From the NCBI GenBank assembly GCA_014904985.1, contig MU128985.1, positions 1 through 64,000 of the forward strand: a stretch of 64,000 nt of DNA, given 5' to 3'. The stretch is from Hydnum rufescens UP504. Taxonomy: Eukaryota; Basidiomycota; Agaricomycetes; Cantharellales; Hydnaceae. The position numbers and the translations under genes were made by a program. Shown in pieces: positions 8,791 to 19,535 of the stretch (its first letter is position 1; each line of letters opens with the position of its first letter). The notes under the pieces were generated by a model. The model was given only the letters and a program-made list of their open reading frames with translations, had not been told where the DNA came from and ran no database searches.

Positions 8791-10279
8791 TCCTCTAAGC
8801 TCCCCACAACAATGCTGGAGCCAAGGCCTAGTTCAATTTCTAAATTCATCCTACCTGTGATTGTGCCTACACATTCCATCAATACTGTTTTGACCCGCCT
8901 TCTGCCCGGCAATGCAGTATCAGCCAATTCATTCCGTGGACCTCCTAAGAAGTAGGGACAGAGGCAAGTCCAATTTTCCAGATCAGGGGATTGCAGTGCA
9001 TTGAGCGAGAGGCTGAATGTAGGCATGATGCAGGCGCACCGAATGTGCTTGTTATGCCTAGTCCGAGTCGCATCAAAAAAAATCAATAGAGAGTGAGTGT
9101 CCCAGGAATGACGAGTCCAGTCGTGACGCTAATTGATTGCTGAGTTCTGCTTCGCTCTTAGAGGCAGCGAGATTGTTCCCGTCGTGGTTGACCCCGTTAT
9201 TGGGAAGAACCTGCGGCCTCGTCAAGGGGAAGGGGTCACGGTCATGTACGAGGGCGTGATTGGAATGAGGCAGCATGATGGTCGAGGGTGCATACTAGCA
9301 GGCAAAATGTGGGTGCCCATTCGACGAGTGCGGGGTACTCAGGAACTGATGGCACGATCCATGTCCCTTATATGTGTGACTGTTTTGTTAGATTCCGCAT
9401 CATCTGAGTCGAATATTCCTCACTCTTGACCCCTATCCACAATAGTGAGATATATGCAGTCGTTCTCTCCTTGTTGTCCTCTGATAGTGTGTATCTTTCT
9501 CATATCTCCAGTGCATACCAGGAACGGTACGGTGCAGCGACGACGATAGCAGTACGCTTCAGAAATCAGGATCCGCTAGTCGATGCTTAGGCAGTCACGA
9601 GGTTTTCTTTCAGCAAAGCCATCTGATTTTTCGTCTTCAGCCCAGCTACATTTCGATGACCGAAAATGAGCGGAGACGCAACGACAGCACCGAAAGGCCT
9701 TCCATCCATTGCCATTGTCCTGGGTCGCCCGCCCCCTTGTCTGGGACAAACAACCAAGACTAGCGATAACACGTCTGCAATGGACTGGGTGAGGTCGGCG
9801 TCGCTAATCATCGAGTGTCCATGAATTCATAATGAGAACGAATCTGATGACTGACTTCGCAGTGGGGAGGCAATCGGTAAGTTTGGCCTGAAAGCTCACT
9901 CTGTTAGGAAAAGCGTGGTCACTATGGGAGAAAACAGCATACGATTTGCATCCTTTCGTTTCCGCTTGAAATGGGCAACCTTGGCGAGAAGCACCCATCT
10001 AGAGCTCCCGGGAGCATCTAATTGCGCTCTTACTTCACCCGGGCCACTATCTGCTTGGTCCTGGGCAAGTCCGACTTCGGTCCTACTGCTCACGAAGGAG
10101 AGCTGCATCTCCTGCGAATCCCAAAATATTCAAGACTACTATATATATAGTTGGAAGAAACATAGGTCGCACTTTGAGTTCATCCACTTCCTCTTTCATC
10201 CAATATTCTCGACTTGAAAAATGTGTAAGCCTGGGGTCACGCATCACAGCTGTTATCTTGAGTTCGCGAACTGGCTGTT
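8787..10279 (+). repeat. 1.5-kb tandem duplication, unit 2
   Basis: This is the second copy of 7294-8781. It starts again at TTCATTCCTCTAAGC and ends at GCGAACTGGCTGTT, after which the two copies diverge. The copy runs on into coiled-coil gene sequence (to about 10415) that unit 1 lacks, so unit 2 probably holds the older junction. Confidence 0.85.
8790..9429 (+). pseudogene. Rad54B/Rdh54-type N-lobe fragment, copy 3
   Basis: Nearly identical to copy 2, with an intact reading from about 9133 through VVVDPVIGK and GMRQHDGRGCILA and the same replaced Walker A region. It differs by a short change (LRPRQG instead of LRPRYG). Read as a passenger of the tandem duplication. Confidence 0.7.
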
Positions 10280-10415
10280 CGTAGTCAGTGAACATTCGCA
10301 GGCGAGAAAAATCATGGATCACTTGCAGTAGAGAGTAAGCATTAACCAATATGAAAAACTCCGTATAAGACAATGGTGGAAGATACGGCGAATAATTTTT
10401 CGTTTGACATAGCAC
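9896..10415 (-). pseudogene. Coiled-coil gene fragment (unit 2, longer)
   Basis: On minus it reads SYTEFFILVNAYSLLQ, then after an intron-like gap MFTDYEQPVRELK, VMRDPRLTHFSSREYWMKEEVDELK and further on LSFVSSRTEVGLAQDQ. These match the genes at 34585-34211 (minus) and 31700-33760 (plus). This copy bridges two blocks that are separate elsewhere. No full reading frame. Confidence 0.55.
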
Positions 10416-10800
10416 TCATCACTTTTGGCTGGACTTAAACTCAACTACGTGTGGGTGACATTTAATTGGAGAATGTGTAGCCCATTACAGTTTGAAAAAA
10501 AAATAAAAAATAAAAATCACAGTGCTCCACAACACCGATCGCACTCTCAACTTTGTCGGATTCCACAACCCCAACTGCACTGGAAATCCCTCTGGCGCTT
10601 CCCGGACACCACTCCTCCCTCGATTCCATGGGCGACACGTAGACCTGTAGCAATTTAAGTCAGTAACCTCCATGGCAAGGATGACGTGAACTGCCTCTCC
10701 ACCTCAAATCAAGTTGAGTATTGGGCCCCGGCACCTCGCAATCCCAGACGACCGGTCATCGAGGGATTGAAATAGAAATGTGATCCTAGAAAACATGGTG

Positions 10801-11280
10801 TTAGAATGGCTCCAGAAAATAGACTGAAATCATAAGAAAAATGCACATACCTCTCGGGGAGGCGGCAGCACCGGGCCAACTATTGAGAATGCACAGACAC
10901 AAAATGGAACTCCACCCTGGATGGCCCACACTCACAAAATCCAATGGAGCTCTTGTGACACCCCCGATCACAAACAACGGCATTCTCTGAGTGCGGGCCA
11001 AACCTGTTCCGGTGCCGGCGCCTGCAACCGTACTAGAGCGGAAAGCAAACAAAAGGGTGGACAATCCTCTGTTTCCAATCCCCGGGCATACAGGCCAAAG
11101 TGTCCAAAGGAATTTATGAGAACATGTAAATGGGGTCCAAAGAAAAAAATGCCAACCAGGTCAAACGCAGCCCACCAACTGGCTCGCAGACGTAGAGGCG
11201 CGTGTGGAATGAGGGGTCATACCCGACTTCCATCATCACGTTATTAGAAGAAACAGAGGGGGATGAAGAGTGAAGGCATG
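10801..11280 (-). pseudogene. Hydrophobic minus-strand reading region, paralogous to 3272-3740
   Basis: The frame at 11064-10801 repeats the GAGTGTGLARTQ and FVIGGV motifs of the copy at 3272 and diverges toward the end. The upstream part is also homologous and carries a stop at the corresponding place. The family is not recognised and coding status is doubtful. Confidence 0.3.
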
Positions 11281-11383
11281 AATAAGTGCCCCTTTATTTG
11301 GAGATTCTCGCGAATTTCCGAGCGCTAAAAATGTCTGTGCGCGATGTGACGGAATTGTGGGATGTTGTTCAGCACCAAAGGTT

Positions 11384-11602
11384 TGTTGGCGGTGTAAGTC
11401 TGCAGACAAGTCTGAGGTGCCGAAGGCACCGACCGAGGACTGTCAGAGGCACCGAAGGTCCATCAGAGGCGCCGAAGGATATTCGGAGGTAGCAGCCAAC
11501 TCGGAGGTCAGCTGACACCCCCTATATATTTACGGTACATACATAGTGTATTTTCCCCGCTGAATTATAACCCGTCCACCGACACCGAGTGTAAATCCAA
11601 CA
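11384..11602 (-). mobile_element. Solo LTR, copy 2 (219 bp, inverted)
   Basis: It starts TGTTGG and ends CCAACA and is flanked by AGGTT on both sides. The uninterrupted target, CCAAAGGTTTTCAC, is preserved in the paralogous block near 3837-3850, so the insertion and its 5-bp duplication are directly proven. It is shorter than the copies at 2607 and 13309, mainly through fewer internal CCTTCGG boxes. Confidence 0.88.
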
Positions 11603-11823
11603 AGGTTTTCACAATGCTGGATGATTCTCCATAATTTGCAGCTTCTGGATGCCTGCAACGTTCTTGCCCAATCTTCATATGAAAGAATAATTATACAATC
11701 AAGCTTACTGAATAGAGATTGTATAGAAGCGCCGGAACCAACCATCTGCTCCTATATAACAAGGGGTTCGAGGTGGAAATCACCCCCCTCTTACGACCAA
11801 GGACACCCCCTCCTCCCGAGGTC

Positions 11824-12968
11824 ATGCGCCACACACTCTCGGGGGAATTTGTGAATCCCCTCGGCCGTAAGGGTATACTACGCCGGTGGTTTCGTAAAAT
11901 GTTAAGCATCCCTTTCATTGGACGCGTGTTTGAGACGCGGCTGATGTGTTCTTCATAGTCGGGAATTCCACTTCTCGCGTTCACAGACTGCATTTGTGAA
12001 CGCGACTCCCGTCTCCAATGTTCGCTTGTCCCTCACTGTGCCTCTTCGCGGATCTAAGGATGCAACCATAGTGATAAATGTGGCGACTGAGGAAGAACAT
12101 GACAAAGTAGTGTTTTGTTTTATTATTTCGGAATATAAGGATAATTTATCCTATTTCCCCAGGACCCCCCCGCCCCCCACCCCAAAGTCCTTGCTGAATA
12201 TAACGATAATCCATCATATCTCGCCCAGGCCCCCTTTTCTGTCCAGCATGAACTGGACCGAACGATTGTGCTGCAAGATCCCCCGATGCCTCGCCCTCGC
12301 CCTCACCGCAGTCGTGGTAGCGTCCCGAAGCCCATCCCGGAGAGCAAGAGACCGCGTCCGGTAGTGTTGGGGCCTGCTCAGGTTGATGCTGAAGATGGGA
12401 TCGCCGAAAAAAATCTCCCCAAGAACAGCATTCCCCGACACGACATGGTCCCACATGAACTCACTCCTGCAAAGTACCCACCTTGTCCCCGAGCACAATT
12501 CTGCTCAGCATCACGGAGGAAACACGGATTGCCAATTCCACGTCCATTCCTCTCCCTCTTTCTCCTGCTGCATCATACTCTCCATTCTTGCCCTCCTGAT
12601 TGTTTCCGTTTTGGACTATCATCACTCCTGGGCGGTGGCGGCTGTGTCCCACAAGATCGAACTTGCAAAATCGAATTTTATTAATTCTCATCATGCTTTT
12701 GAACAAGCAACCCTTGTCGCGGGCGCTTCAACTATGAATGCCAAAATCGTGGAAAGGCACGCCGATGTTGCTGTGGAAGTGGCCAAAATCGGGGCACAGT
12801 GGGCCTCGAAATGCGTGGAGCTGGCCACTCAGCGTGTGGGTGACGACAGGGTGGGGATCACATTGCTGGAAATGGAATTGGAAAAATCAAGCGGAACTTA
12901 TGGAATCCTTGGGACTGTCTCAGGATGTTGCGACTCACTTGTTTTTTGGACATACAGGACTATGCTTA
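11824..12968 (+). pseudogene. Membrane-protein family member B, frame-disrupted
   Basis: Exon 1 (11824-11900) and exon 2 (11959-12106) match member A with the same phases and introns (58 and 56 nt). Member A's exon 3 is missing or merged. From 12229 the sequence matches A's exon 4 but changes frame at about 12472 (one extra base before the conserved HHGGNTD block) and again near 12887, altering the C-terminus. The membrane span (CIILSILALLIVSVL) and the Ala-rich helix remain. Either two real frameshifts or assembly errors; the missing exon favours decay. The TATA box at 11753 is intact. Confidence 0.6.
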
Positions 12969-13075
12969 ACACTCTACACTGCGCACTTCCCAAGTACATT
13001 TACACTTATTCATTCTTATCATCCTATGTACTCTTTTCTGGACATGAATACAGATAGAACTTGTTTCCTATGATT

Positions 13076-13308
13076 ATATTATATACCAGGCATCAGTCGA
13101 TTAAGACAAAGTAGAAATAACGGTAAGAGGAATATATTCAATACCACCGTCATTGCATTCGGGTGCCAAAGTCGACCGAGGAATTGACGAGTCGGGCGCA
13201 TATGATGCCAAATCATCCTGATAATACAGTGACAAAGATGGGGGCTTCATAGAACACTCTCCCTCGGCTTCTGGACAGCTTAATGTTGCATTTCTCTTGA
13301 GGGGAAAA
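13076..13308. other. Intergenic, nothing recognised
   Basis: No supported gene or repeat. It ends in the GAAAA target duplication of the next LTR. Confidence 0.3.
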
Positions 13309-13565
13309 TGTTGGATTTACACTCGGTGTCGGTGGATGGGTTATAATTCAGCGGGGAAAATACACGATGTATGTACCATAAATATATAGGGGTTAGAGGG
13401 CGATAAATGGCCCAGGGTAACAATGCCGGGCTGTCAGCTTACCACCGAGTTGGCTGCTACCTCTGAATATCCTTCGGCGCCTCTGATGGACCTTCAGTAC
13501 CTCTGATGGTCCTCGGTCGGTGCCTTCGGCACCTTGGACTTGTCTGCGGACTTACACCGCCAACA
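13309..13565 (+). mobile_element. Solo LTR, copy 3 (257 bp)
   Basis: Same family as 2607-2915: TGTTGG start, CCAACA end, CCTTCGG boxes in the 3' half. GAAAA is duplicated at 13304-13308 and 13566-13570. It lies about 75 bp outside the giant palindrome. Confidence 0.82.
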
Positions 13566-14756
13566 GAAAAGGTAGGGAGTGGGGAGGTGGTCAGACAGTT
13601 GCGGATTTTGTTGGGTAATGACCTTGCGTCTTGGCACCATGGTTTCATCCGTAGTCAGCTTGAGGCTTGTCCAGAAGACACACCCAGAGGGTGCATGAGG
13701 CCTCGCCCGGAGATAATTTGATTTTAAAATCTATACTCAACCCTAGAATAGGTGCCCCGTCCTAGAGCAATTATTGCTCCGTTTTCAATCTGGGCACTCC
13801 GGAAATCTCGGGCCCCATCGTAGTCTTCCAAAATATGCATGTGCTTGAGGTTTTGGGCGTAAATTCCCATATTTAGAATACACAGGAAATGCCCAGAATG
13901 GGTTGATTTATGTGAATATTTATGTCCGGAATGACCGAGGACAGCTCCAATGTATGCACTGCCTTTATTTACGGGGCCGTAGGGTGTCACTGGGCCCATT
14001 TAATTTAAACCAATTTCTTGTCACAGCATATGGGCACTTGCACATCTTAACCAGTGGTGCATATACAAATATAATGGTCAAAAGATTAATTTTACACAGA
14101 TTCTGGGGGAACACTCTGGGAACCAGATCCCAATACATTTAACTGAAATTGTCCAAAATGTGGAAACAAATGAAAATAAAAATAAAATAAAACTTTAGGA
14201 ATGGCTTGATTATTAGTCCGGAATACCTCCTAGCACTGCTAGGAATACCTGGTTGACAGTCGTATCCAAACGTGGATGGGAGCGGATGCATAGATGGTGC
14301 ACTCCGGAAGGGGGAGGGGGAGCAGGATGGGGATGTGAATCTCATAGACCACAAAGGCCTGCAGATTTCATGTTTGGTGGCGCTTACAACCACCTCAAGC
14401 AGCCCTATTTCCACACTTAATTAAACTATCTTTTCCTGGTATTATAGCACACTCTGATAGTTTTCCTGAGTCCGCACATCAACCATCTTGACTTTCTTCA
14501 TCACTACAGTCTTTTTTTTTCTTAGTTGGAGCCCTAGTCCTTATTTATTACTATTTTATTCTATTATAGCGAGTTGCAAGTGTGTATTTTGACACAATGA
14601 AACTCAAAAAAAAAAGAAAAAACACAAGACCAGCACCTATAGGCACTGGCCAGGGAGTCCTAATTTCCTAGGAGAGTAGAAGACACCCAGGAGCCCATGC
14701 ACACCAAGTTTGGTGTGCCGGGGCTCCAGGGTTATCGCGGTATTCGTGGGTTTGTG

Positions 14757-14781
14757 CCGGCACTACAATAGGTAGTGCCGG
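14757..14781 (-). repeat. Hairpin D, left arm
   Basis: CCGGCACTAC and its exact complement enclose a 5-nt loop. The right arm keeps the same stem near 16930 with one G-T wobble. It lies downstream of the intron module in the outward direction. Confidence 0.6.
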
Positions 14782-14907
14782 ATATCATTCGTCCGGGTAC
14801 TGGGGCACCCAGGTTTCGTTCCCGCTTTCATAATCGTTGGTGTTGGCGCGGTTATCCCGGATGTAGGGGCCAGGACCCTTGCCAAGCTCCAGCAATGTAC
14901 GAGCCAC

Positions 14908-14943
14908 GCAAACAGCACCGGCCCTTAGGCCGGCACTGTTTGC
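14908..14943 (-). repeat. Hairpin C, left arm
   Basis: A 16-pair stem starting GCAAACAG with a 4-nt loop and two wobble-type pairs. Compared with the right-arm copy at 16766-16801, one G-C pair here is A-T there with both sides changed. Confidence 0.65.
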
Positions 14944-15029
14944 GCCGCTTTTACACCACTTGGGGCCGGGAAAAGGGGGAGAGGGGGGGGGGTTGTTACT
15001 ATCAAGGGAGACCCCTGGGGGGAGCGGGC

Positions 15030-15165
15030 CTATAGGGCGGAGTAGTGTCAGCAAAAAATCAAAAGGAGGGCAAGAAGAGCAGCTGAGGCTGCTCTTCTTG
15101 CCCAAATGTATATAATAATAATAAAGACCCACCATATCCCACACCCCAGCCTTTCTGGGGTGTGG
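15030..15165 (-). repeat. Double-hairpin intron module, left arm
   Basis: Read on minus: hairpin A (15139-15165, stem CCACACCCCA), donor GTGGGT at 15132, hairpin B (15068-15103, perfect 16-bp stem GGGCAAGAAGAGCAGC), acceptor CTATAG ending at 15030. The intron candidate is 103 nt, the same length as in the right arm, and the spacing matches the 1-2.2 kb array. Confidence 0.72.
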
Positions 15166-15826
15166 TGGGTCTCCCGCTCGTCGGCGTCGCATACTGCGTT
15201 CATTCGAGTGCCGGCAAGTGCCACTGCACTCAACGCCGGCAATTGCCCGGATTGGCGCCAAAGCAACCACAGAAAGACACAATACAGCTTAGTAGAAATA
15301 GACACAACAATGTAAATACATATTATATGTATTAGTTTAATTTTTATTCCAAAAGACCGAGGGAAAGGCCCAAAATGAGCAAGTTCCATTATAGGGCTGG
15401 ATTGACAGCTCAAAATTTTATTTGAGGGGCTTCTGTGCATCAGATTGATCCTATTTTCTAATATGTTACTCATATGCATATTTAATGCTAGTGAAATGGG
15501 TTAGCAGAATGCTCCCTGAGATTTTAGAACCCATCAATCCCACATCCCCCTTAAGGGTGTTGCACCATATTGGACATTTTGGAGGCTAAATTTCTTGAGT
15601 GTTTATTTAAGTAATTATCCATGGGACTCTATTATCCTACATTTCTGGTTTCTATATCCCTTAGGGATGCTTCAAAACCAGAATTCCCATATTTGGGTAT
15701 GTGTATTTCCTGCCTTGTGAGCTTGAATCTGAATATTTGGAGGCAGTATTTGGGATTTGCATTCTACTAGGGCGTGTCCACATTACCGGGATATTTCCGG
15801 AAATGTATTCCAAATTATGATTTTCG

Positions 15827-15878
15827 TGGCTTCGGCAGTTCCAGAAGTCTAGCTAGACTTCTGGAACTGCCGAAGCCA
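15827..15878. repeat. Perfect 52-bp palindrome at the axis
   Basis: Both halves are exact complements and meet without a spacer. Such junctions arise at fold-back or head-to-head joins and are hard to replicate and clone. Confidence 0.9.
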
Positions 15879-16440
15879 TGAAGATCACAATTTGGAATAC
15901 ATTTCCGGAAATATCCCGGTAATGTGGACACGCCCTAGTAGAATGCAAATCCCAAATACTGCCTCCAAATATTCAGATTCAAGCTCACAAGGCAGGAAAT
16001 ACACATACCCAAATATGGGAATTCTGGTTTTGAAGCATCCCTAAGGGATATAGAAACCAGAAATGTAGGATAATAGAGTCCCATGGATAATTACTTAAAT
16101 AAACACTCAAGAAATTTAGCCTCCAAAATGTCCAATATGGTGCAACACCCTTAAGGGGGGATGTGGGATTGATGGGTTCTAAAATCTCAAGAAACATTCT
16201 GCTAACCCATTATACTAGTATTAGATATGTATATGAGTAACATATTAGAAAATAGGATAAATCTGATGCACAGAAGCCCCTCAAATAAAATTTTGAGCTG
16301 TCAATCCAAGCCCTATATGGAACTTGCTCATTTTGGGCTTTTCCCCTGGTCTTTTGGAATAAAAATTAAATTGATACTATATAATATGTATTTACATTGT
16401 TGTGTCTATTTCTACTAAGCTGTATTGTGTCTTTCTGTGG

Positions 16441-16677
16441 TTGCCTCGGCGCCAATCCGGGCAATTGCCGGCGTTGAGTGCAGTGGCACTCGCCGGCACT
16501 CGAATGAACGCAGTATGCGACGCCGACGAGCGGGAGACCCACCACACCCCAGAAAGGCCGGGGTATGGGATAAGGTATGTATTTATTATTGATTATATAC
16601 ATTTGGGCAAGAAGAGCAGCCTCAGCTGCTCTTCTTGCCCTCCTTTTGATTTTTGCTGACACTACTCCGCCCTATAG
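16441..16677 (+). repeat. Double-hairpin intron module, right arm
   Basis: A leader (GGCAATTGCCGGCGTTGA, near 16461) identical over 17 bp to the start of the 1-kb array is followed by hairpin A (16542-16568, one mismatch), donor GTATGT at 16575, hairpin B (16605-16640, perfect 16-bp stem, loop CTCA), branch-like TTGCTGAC and acceptor CTATAG ending at 16677. A-to-donor is 6 nt, donor-to-B 30 nt and B-to-acceptor 37 nt, as in the array. Confidence 0.75.
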
Positions 16678-16765
16678 GCCCGCTCCCCCAGGGGTCTCCC
16701 TTGATAGTAACAACCCCCATACCCCCCTCCCCCTTGTCCCTGACTCCAAGTGGTGTAAAAGTGGT

Positions 16766-16801
16766 GCAAACAGTGTCAGCCTAAGGGCTGGTGCTGTTTG
16801 C
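16766..16801 (+). repeat. Hairpin C, right arm
   Basis: GCAAACAG plus eight further positions pair fully with the 3' strand, three by G-U wobble, around a 4-nt loop. It lies about 90 nt after the putative acceptor of the module. Confidence 0.65.
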
Positions 16802-18085
16802 ATGGCTTGTACATTGCTGGAGCTTGGTGAGGGTCCTGGCCCCTGCATCCAGGATAACCGCGGCGACACCGACGATTATGAAAGCGGGAACGAAACCCGG
16901 GTGCCCCAGTAACCCGGACGAACGATATCCGGCACTACCTATTGTAGTGTCGGCACAAACCCACGAATACCACGATAACCCGGAGCCCCGGCACACCAAA
17001 CTTGGTGTGCATGGGCTCCTGGGTGTCTTCTACTCTCCTAGGAAATTAGGACTCCTGGCCAGTGCCTATAGGTGCTGGTCTCGTGCTTTTTTTTTTTTGA
17101 GTTTCATCATGTCAAAATACACACCTGTAGCTTGATATTATAGAATAAAATAGTAATAAATAAGGCTGAAGACTCCATCTAAAAAAAAGACTCTGTAATG
17201 ATAAAGAATGTCAAGATGATTGATGTGTGGACTTAGGAAAAGTATCAGAGTGTGCCATAATATATTACCAGGAAAAGATATTCAAATTATGTGTGAAATA
17301 GGGCTGCTTGAGGTGGTAGCAAGCCCCACCAAACATGAAATTTTCAGGCCCTTTGTAGTCTATGAAATCCACATCCCCCTCCTGCTCCCCTCCCCCTTCC
17401 GGAGTGGACCGTCTATGCATCTGCTCCCATCCATATTTTGATGCGGCCATCAACCAGTTATTCCTAGCAGTCCTAGGAGTGTTCCGGACCGATGATCAAG
17501 CCCTTCTTAAGGTTTTTATTTTTATTTTTATTTGTTTCCACATTTTGGACAATTTCAGTTAAATGCATTGGGATCTGGATCCTGGTGTGGCTCTCCTAGA
17601 ATTTGTGTAAAATCAATCCATTTGACCATTATATTTGTATACACACCACTGGTCAAGATGTGCAAGCGCCCATATGCCGTGTGACAAGAAATTGGTTTAA
17701 ATTGAATGGGCCCAGCAACGCCCTATGGTCCCGTAAATAAAGGCAGTACATGGTACTCATAAGAGTGCATACATTAGAGCCATCCTGGGTCATTCCGGAC
17801 ATAAATATTCACATAAATCAACCCATTCTGGGCATTTCCTGTATATTCTAAATATGGAAATTTACGGTCAAAACCTCAAGCACATGCATATTTTGGAAGA
17901 CTAGGATGGGGCCTGAGATTTCCGGAGTGTCCGGATTTAAAACGGAGCAATAATTGCTCTAGGACGGGGCGCCTATTCTGGGGTTGAGTATAGATTTTAA
18001 AATCAAATTATCTCCGGGCGAGGCCTCATGCACCCTCCGGGCGTGCCTTCCGGACAAGTCTCAAGCACTGTTTACGGACTAATAT

Positions 18086-18392
18086 AGCCTGATGCATGTC
18101 TTTCTTTGACGCGGCTGCGAAAATTTGGTTCCGCGGCTCAACTTGCTTCCGAAGCAAGCGGAAGTGCTGAATAAGCACCCCCTTTATATGTAGATTCCCA
18201 CGAATTTCCGAGCGCTAAAATGTCTATTAGTGCCAATGGGTTTTGGCAATGCTGGATCGTTGCTCTGTAATTCACTGCTTCTGTCTTATCATGGATGCCT
18301 GTGAAATTTTCATGTGAAAGAATAATTATACAATTAATTTTACTATCTGAATAGAGATTGTCTGAAGAAGCGCCGGAACCAACCACCCGCCC
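18086..18392. promoter_or_regulatory. Conserved upstream region of family member C
   Basis: It shares blocks with the regions upstream of members A and B, including a CCCCTTTATRTGTAGATTC-like block (minus-strand TATA candidate) and AATTTCCGAGCGCTAAAA. In all three loci this forms a divergent promoter-like spacer. Here the giant palindrome ends immediately to its left and the minus-strand partner is absent. Confidence 0.45.
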
Positions 18393-18456
18393 TATAAGAA
18401 TAGCTTTGAACTTGAAATCACCCCCCTCTTACAACGAGATGCCCCCCGCTCACAAT

Positions 18457-19535
18457 ATGCGCTACACCCTCTCTGGAGAATATGTTCAGAGTGCCAACCA
18501 AGACATGATCCTCAGGGAGCTACACGACCACTTCTGCAACATGTTCGTTCCTTTCCTTGGGTGTGATTTAAAACACGCTCTCTGATGGCTCCTTCATAGT
18601 CGGGGAATTCACTTCCCGTATCCACAGACTGCCGTTCTGGACGCGTCACCAATCAACAAGATTCACTTCCCCCTTTCTGTGCCCCTTCATGGGGCTACGA
18701 GTTCAGCCCTGACGATCAACGTCGTGACGTCGCGACAACTTGGCGAGGTAATATTTCGTTATTCTTTTGGTCATATAATGATAATTAATTTCCTGTGCAG
18801 CAGGAACCAATTGGAGCCGCTCATATGTATACCGAACGCAGCTTCCCTTGCGCCCCCGAAGACCTCAAGATGAAAAAGAGAGTACGCATGATTCTTTTTT
18901 TTTCAAAAATGGAAGGATGTTCAAATACTGAATGAACAGGATGAAATTAAGTTAGCATCGGAGGCCACTCGGGCCGAAGTTGAAGTTCCCCTGCACACCA
19001 TACCTCACCCTCACACCCCCAAACCTGACCTCCCCGCCCAAGATACCCCCCCGTCCTCGCCCAAGATGTCCGCCATAACCTCCATCGAAACGCCGGTGCC
19101 CAAGTCCGTCGTCGCTGTCGCATTATCTCCTGGAACATCATATTTTTATTATTTTTCGGCCTCCTATTCGCTTCTGGGTTTCGGTATCATTACTCCAGGG
19201 CCGTCGCGACTCTGTCCTACAGGATTGGACTCGCGGAATCGAACTCAGTGAGTTCTCGTCACGCTTTGGCGCAGGCAGCGCTTGTCGCCGGCGCTTTGGC
19301 TTCAAATGTGGAAACTGTTCAAAGGCACACACTGGTTGTTGTCGAAGCGGCGAAACATGGGGCACACTTAGCCTCACAAAGTGCAGAACTGGCCGCTGAG
19401 CGTGTGGCTGAAGATACGGCGAGGATTATGCTGCTCGAAATTGAACTCCAGCGGATCCAGGGGGATCATTGGGGTTACTTCAAGTCGTTGGGAACGACTA
19501 TACGCACTCATTTTTCCAGTATAATCCACAAATAA
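18457..19535 (+). pseudogene. Membrane-protein family member C, one frameshift
   Basis: Exons 18457-18542, 18600-18747, 18801-18881 and 18940-19535 keep the family plan, with introns of 57, 53 and 58 nt and exons 1 and 2 of exactly the same length as in A. Exon 2 reads KIHFPLSVPLHG. Exon 4 shifts frame by one base at about 19100, before the membrane span (IIFLLFFGLLFASGF) and the Ala/Glu-rich helix that ends at 19535. An in-frame ATG at 18439 could be an earlier start; 18457 is chosen because MRYT is conserved in the family. The single shift may be an assembly error, in which case the gene is intact. Confidence 0.6.

Larger units (their letters stand above)
10450..13075. repeat. Segmental duplication, copy 2
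   Basis: Collinear with 2916-5540, interrupted by a solo LTR at 11384-11602 that copy 1 lacks. The gene in this copy carries frame changes that copy 1 does not. Confidence 0.8.
13640..18085. repeat. Giant palindrome, about 4.4 kb, no central spacer
   Basis: The left arm (about 13640-15852) and right arm (15853-18085) are reverse complements with scattered substitutions and small indels. The central 52 bp (15827-15878) are perfect, with the axis at CTAG|CTAG-type sequence between 15852 and 15853. Homology fades near 13635 and 18090. No target duplication was identified. Each arm contains one double-hairpin intron module read outward from the centre and further stems. Frames are broken and no protein family is recognised, so the arms look like two head-to-head copies of a non-coding unit. 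Confidence 0.88.

Noticed and set aside
14785..15282. 165-codon minus frame in the left palindrome arm
   Set aside because: It crosses the putative intron and both hairpins, and the matching frame in the right arm is not kept, so coding is unlikely.
18358..18456. Upstream extension of member C from a TTG at 18358
   Set aside because: TTG starts are not expected here, the region contains the TATA box and CT-rich start site, and the frame is not conserved in A and B.
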